From positions 310,001 through 374,000 of the forward strand of contig CAZMZD010000002.1 of NCBI GenBank assembly GCA_964570895.1: 64,000 nucleotides of DNA, in the 5' to 3' direction. The stretch's first letter is position 1; each line of letters opens with the position of its first letter. The stretch comes from RGIG1918 sp964570895 (GTDB lineage Bacteria > Cyanobacteriota > Vampirovibrionia > Gastranaerophilales > Gastranaerophilaceae). The notes beneath the pieces are model-generated. The model saw nothing but the letters and a program-made list of their open reading frames with translations. It made no database searches and was not told the origin of the DNA. A program made the position numbers and the translations under genes. Below, in pieces: positions 61,218 through 64,000 of this stretch.

Positions 61218-61789
61218 CTAAACACCCTTTCAAAAATTTTAGAAATAATTATTGCGGATATAAAAGCAATTGTTGTAACCATAATAGCGGGAAGTATAAT
61301 CTCTGTTGGGTTTTTGGCGCCGGAGGCGGTTAAAATTGCAAGCACGCTTGTTGGAACGAGCTGAAAGCCTGCTGTGTTCATTGCAAGAAAAGTGCACATG
61401 CCATTTGTTGCACGTTCTTTGTCCCTATTGTTTTCTTGCATATCTTCCATTGCTTTTATTCCAAATGGTGTTGCAGCATTTGCAAGCCCAAGCGCATTTG
61501 CTGTGAAATTTAGCGCAATGGCAGATATCGCGGGGTCATCTTTTTTTAAATCTTTAAAAATCAGGCGAACAAGAGGAGAAATAAATTTCGCAAAAGCTTC
61601 AATTAGCCCTGAATTTTTTGCAATGTTCATAATTCCAAGCCAAAATGCCATAATTCCAATAAGCGAAAAAGCAATTGTCACGGCTTGTTTCATCGAAGTT
61701 AGCAAAGCGCTCACAACTTCTTGCATTGTGCCGTTAATTAGCCCGAATACGAATGAAATTAATATTAAAAAAACCCAAATGTAATTCAA
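61214..61789 (-). CDS. spmA: Spore maturation protein A-like membrane protein
   Basis: 191 residues, four or five membrane helices, with the Gate-domain LIGIMAFWLGIMNIAKNSGL and NFTANALGLANAATPFGIKAM that identify SpmA. Its partner SpmB overlaps at the 3' end. The 8-base gap after the Q-rich gene makes one transcript likely. Confidence 0.9.
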   Translation of the reverse strand: MNYIWVFLILISFVFGLINGTMQEVVSALLTSMKQAVTIAFSLIGIMAFWLGIMNIAKNSGLIEAFAKFISPLVRLIFKDLKKDDPAISAIALNFTANALGLANAATPFGIKAMEDMQENNRDKERATNGMCTFLAMNTAGFQLVPTSVLAILTASGAKNPTEIILPAIMVTTIAFISAIIISKIFERVFR

Positions 61790-61797
61790 GGCAACCT

Positions 61798-62736
61798 CTA
61801 GCCATTATCGAGTGACAAATAGTAACTTTCGCCGGCTTCAGTGATTGAATATTCTTTTGTGCCTGTTTCTTGAGAGCCTTCAATAAATTTAACGTAATTT
61901 CTTGAAATTGCTTCGTTTAAAATAGCGTAATCAACAAGTTTTTCTTTTGCTGCATAGAGCTTTGAGTTTAAAAATTTGATAGAGAAATTTTTAATATTTA
62001 AAACATTTTTAATAAAATATGCAGTGATTATAAAATCGTCAAAAATGCCGTTTGAGAGTTTGTTGTGCATAAATTCAGGCAAATCCGGCTCGCGTTTTGG
62101 CTGATATAAGTCAAGCCCTTGGTTTTGATATGCGCTTTCTTGATATGGCTTTTGAGCAGGCTCGTTATTATAATTTTGAATTGCTTGATTTTGCACATTG
62201 TCGTATGCAAAATTGTTTTGATTTATATTTTGTGCATAGCGAAAATCGCCTGTTTGAGCATTGTTTGCACTTTGTTGTTCTGAATAAATTTCATTAAAGC
62301 TTTTTTGAGCCTGTTCTTCTTTTGCTTCAAAATTGAATGAAATTTTTTCTCTAATTTTTTCTTCGTTGACTTGCGGTTTTACTTCTTCTTGCTGTTGTTG
62401 ATATTGTGTTTGAGCTTGATATTGTGCGTATTGAGCTTGCCCATAAGTTTGCGTTTGTGGCTGCGCTTGTGCTCTATACACATTTTCGCTTTGTGGCACG
62501 TATTGTTGATTTTCAACTTTTGGAGTAATTGCTTGAGCTCTTTGCTCCATAAATTTTTGCTCGTAATTTACAGTTTCAACTTGTCTTTTTTGAGGTTCAT
62601 ATTGCCTTGGCATAGGCTTGTTGCCTGTAAAAATTGCCAAATAATCATTCATTTGAACTTCTACAAGATGTCTTTCTTTGGTGTTAAATTCAATTTCAAA
62701 ACCATCTAAATTAGCTTTTAATTTATAATATGCCAC
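61798..62736 (-). CDS. Gln-rich protein with C-terminal winged-helix-like domain
   Basis: 312 residues from GTG 62736, with AAGGA five to seven bases upstream. Three parts are visible: an N-terminal 40-residue module (MAYYKLKANLDGFEIEFNT) related to the small gene just upstream; a 180-residue disordered region rich in Gln, Tyr, Ala and Asn; and a C-terminal ~90-residue region (about 220-312) of helices plus KEYSITEAGESYYL, resembling a winged helix. No named family. It might be a regulator or scaffold, with its module shared with the 41-residue protein. Confidence 0.65.
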   Translation of the reverse strand: MAYYKLKANLDGFEIEFNTKERHLVEVQMNDYLAIFTGNKPMPRQYEPQKRQVETVNYEQKFMEQRAQAITPKVENQQYVPQSENVYRAQAQPQTQTYGQAQYAQYQAQTQYQQQQEEVKPQVNEEKIREKISFNFEAKEEQAQKSFNEIYSEQQSANNAQTGDFRYAQNINQNNFAYDNVQNQAIQNYNNEPAQKPYQESAYQNQGLDLYQPKREPDLPEFMHNKLSNGIFDDFIITAYFIKNVLNIKNFSIKFLNSKLYAAKEKLVDYAILNEAISRNYVKFIEGSQETGTKEYSITEAGESYYLSLDNG

Positions 62737-62754
62737 GATATTTCCTTAATTAAA

Positions 62755-62880
62755 TTAATTTCTGTTCTTTAAAATTTCTTCGCGCCATTTAGCGAGTTGT
62801 TGTTCGACAAATTCAGCGTCATCGCTTGAAAGTTCAATTTCAATTTCGCCTTTCTTCATTTTGAAAACATATTCTGCCAT
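62755..62880 (-). CDS. Small protein, 41 residues, related to the N-terminus of the next gene
   Basis: A 41-residue frame starting MAEYVFKMKKGEIEIEL, with a near-perfect GGAG five bases before the ATG. It aligns with the start of the following gene product (MAYYKLKANLDGFEIEF): MA.Y..K....(E/F)EIE then acidic residues and a helix with FVEQQLAKW against LVEVQMNDY. So it is a standalone version of that module. It lies 18 bases upstream of the Q-rich gene and is probably co-transcribed with it and spmAB. Confidence 0.75.
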   Translation of the reverse strand: MAEYVFKMKKGEIEIELSSDDAEFVEQQLAKWREEILKNRN

Positions 62881-62966
62881 GTTATCTCCCCTTTTTTATT
62901 TTTTCTAATATTATCTAAGCATAAAATTAAACTATTTAAAAATATTTTAAGCAATTTTAACATTAT

Positions 62967-63296
62967 TTAACACAAAACAACGGCCATTGCATATTCCTTT
63001 GCATGAGAAATTGAAACATCGCCGTCAATTTTAACGCCTTTAATGTACAATGATGGCTTTTTAGAGTCTTTTGCAAGAATTTCAATTTCGCAAAAAGGTA
63101 TGTCTTGCCCTCCTTTTGCCTTAATGTATGCTTCTTTTGCGCAAAACCTTGCGCACAAGCTTTCTTCAGGCTTTGCTTTTGAAAAACAATAGTCAAGCTC
63201 TGCGGGCGAAAAAAGCCTGTTTAAAAATTTCTCGTCTTTTTCTCTTGTTTTGCCTTTAAACCTTGAAATTTTTTCGATATCACAACCAATATTCAT
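62967..63296 (-). CDS. acpS: Holo-[acyl-carrier-protein] synthase
   Basis: 109 residues, a little short but complete. It loads 4'-phosphopantetheine onto acyl carrier protein. Mg-binding and catalytic positions are visible: GCDIEKISRF (Asp, Glu), and FCAKEAYIKAKG (the Glu-Lys pair), and SISHAKEYAMAVV at the end. It is divergent from glyQ with 132 bases between. Confidence 0.93.
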   Translation of the reverse strand: MNIGCDIEKISRFKGKTREKDEKFLNRLFSPAELDYCFSKAKPEESLCARFCAKEAYIKAKGGQDIPFCEIEILAKDSKKPSLYIKGVKIDGDVSISHAKEYAMAVVLC

Positions 63297-63428
63297 AAGT
63301 GTTATTATACTCTCTTATTTTGTAAATGTGTGTAAAAATTTTAGCGAATTTAGGGTTAATTTTCCCTTGAAAATCGCCGCTTTTCTAAATTTCTTGTATT
63401 ATTTTTCCTTTGTATTACAATTGTAATT

Positions 63429-64000
63429 ATGACACTTACTTTTCAGGAATTAATTTTAGGCTTATCGAAATTTTGGTCGGATAACGGCTGTGCTATTATG
63501 CAACCGTATGATACTGAAAAAGGCGCAAGCACAATGAACCCAGCCACTTTCTTAAGAGCGCTTGGGCCGGAACCTTTTAATTGTGCAATGCCTGAACCTT
63601 GCAGGCGCCCGACTGACGCACGATATGGCGAAAACCCTAACCGTTTAGGGCACTATTTTCAATATCAAGTTATTTTAAAACCTTCGCCGGAGCGCGCTCA
63701 AGAATTATATTTAAAATCTCTTGAAGCAGTTGGCATTGACCTTTCAATGCATGATGTTCGCTTTGTTGAAGACAATTGGGAATCCCCGACATTAGGCGCT
63801 GCTGGTGTTGGCTGGGAAGCTTGGCTTGATGGCATGGAAATCACTCAATTTACATATTTCCAACAGGTTGGCGGAATTGAAGTTAAACCTGTTGTTCTTG
63901 AAATCACATACGGGCTTGAACGCATTGCGATGTACCTTCAAAATGTCGACAATGTTTACGACGTTATGTGGAACGAAAAATTGAAATATGGCGATATTTA
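63429..64000 (+). CDS. glyQ: Glycyl-tRNA synthetase alpha subunit, 3' end cut by window edge
   Basis: 190 codons are visible from ATG 63429, out of about 290 for the whole subunit. It is the class II catalytic subunit of the two-chain (alpha2beta2) glycyl-tRNA synthetase; glyS should follow. Near-invariant stretches: FWSDNGCAIMQPYDTEKGASTMNP, FLRALGPEPFNCAMPEPCRRPTD, NRLGHYFQYQVILKPSP, and GWEAWLDGMEITQFTYFQQVGG. No Shine-Dalgarno sequence is seen before the ATG. The frame continues past the window end. Confidence 0.96.
   Translation, partial: MTLTFQELILGLSKFWSDNGCAIMQPYDTEKGASTMNPATFLRALGPEPFNCAMPEPCRRPTDARYGENPNRLGHYFQYQVILKPSPERAQELYLKSLEAVGIDLSMHDVRFVEDNWESPTLGAAGVGWEAWLDGMEITQFTYFQQVGGIEVKPVVLEITYGLERIAMYLQNVDNVYDVMWNEKLKYGDI

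Noticed and set aside
1..64000. CRISPR array
   Set aside because: No regularly spaced identical repeats with unique spacers; the repeats found are few and of REP or dispersed type.

Overview
The window reads as a piece of chromosome from an AT-rich, Gram-negative, flagellated bacterium. My best inference is a non-photosynthetic relative of Cyanobacteria of the gut Vampirovibrionia/Melainabacteria (Gastranaerophilales) type. Support comes from a DUF561/Ycf23 gene (a cyanobacterial and plastid family), a MinCDE system, the alpha subunit of a two-subunit glycyl-tRNA synthetase, an RND/TolC pump that implies an outer membrane, flagellar genes, and many prepilin-like genes with the local consensus KAFTLAE. 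No phylogeny could be run, so the placement is not proven.

Layout. 1-6.4 kb: six consecutive genes on the + strand, at least five with type IV prepilin N-termini (the first is cut by the window edge). 6.5-7.8 kb: one unknown gene, then a repeat-rich gap. 7.8-16.8 kb: a long minus-strand run, read right to left as lytic transglycosylase, fliE, fliF, a probable divergent fliG, fliH, minC, minD, minE, apt and an rRNA pseudouridine synthase. 16.9-26.5 kb: comM, a 5'-nucleotidase-like protein, tRNA-Gln, a phage-head/M23 peptidase fusion, a large FtsH-like protein with a degenerate ATPase, and a TMEM43 protein. 26.5-31.4 kb: accessory region with a REP-associated tyrosine transposase, REP hairpins and a restriction-modification-like island (DUF5677-like protein, XRE regulator, EcoRI-type adenine methylase, DUF262-HNH protein). 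The island is bounded by a 23-bp direct repeat that overlaps the 3' end of tRNA-Met. 31.4-64 kb: mostly housekeeping genes (prfA, rfbD, gyrB, pth, tsaD, gyrA, holB, holA, ycf23, RND efflux operon, uvrC, spmAB, acpS, glyQ), with lineage-specific repeat, EF-hand and Q-rich proteins between them.

How the genes work together. The flagellar base genes and the division-site genes lie on one strand with short gaps or overlaps, so they may share transcripts. All three Min proteins carry unusual extensions; the most striking is a Cys/His-rich, metallothionein-like repeat domain at the N-terminus of MinD. The methylase and the DUF262-HNH gene overlap by 4 bp and share a promoter region with a divergent XRE repressor, the layout of a controlled restriction-modification system. 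The three RND genes form a complete tripartite pump.

The best candidates for something new are the MinD metal-binding domain, the compact methylase/DUF262-HNH island at tRNA-Met, the M41 peptidase with a broken Walker A motif, and a REP sequence used in frame inside its own transposase gene.
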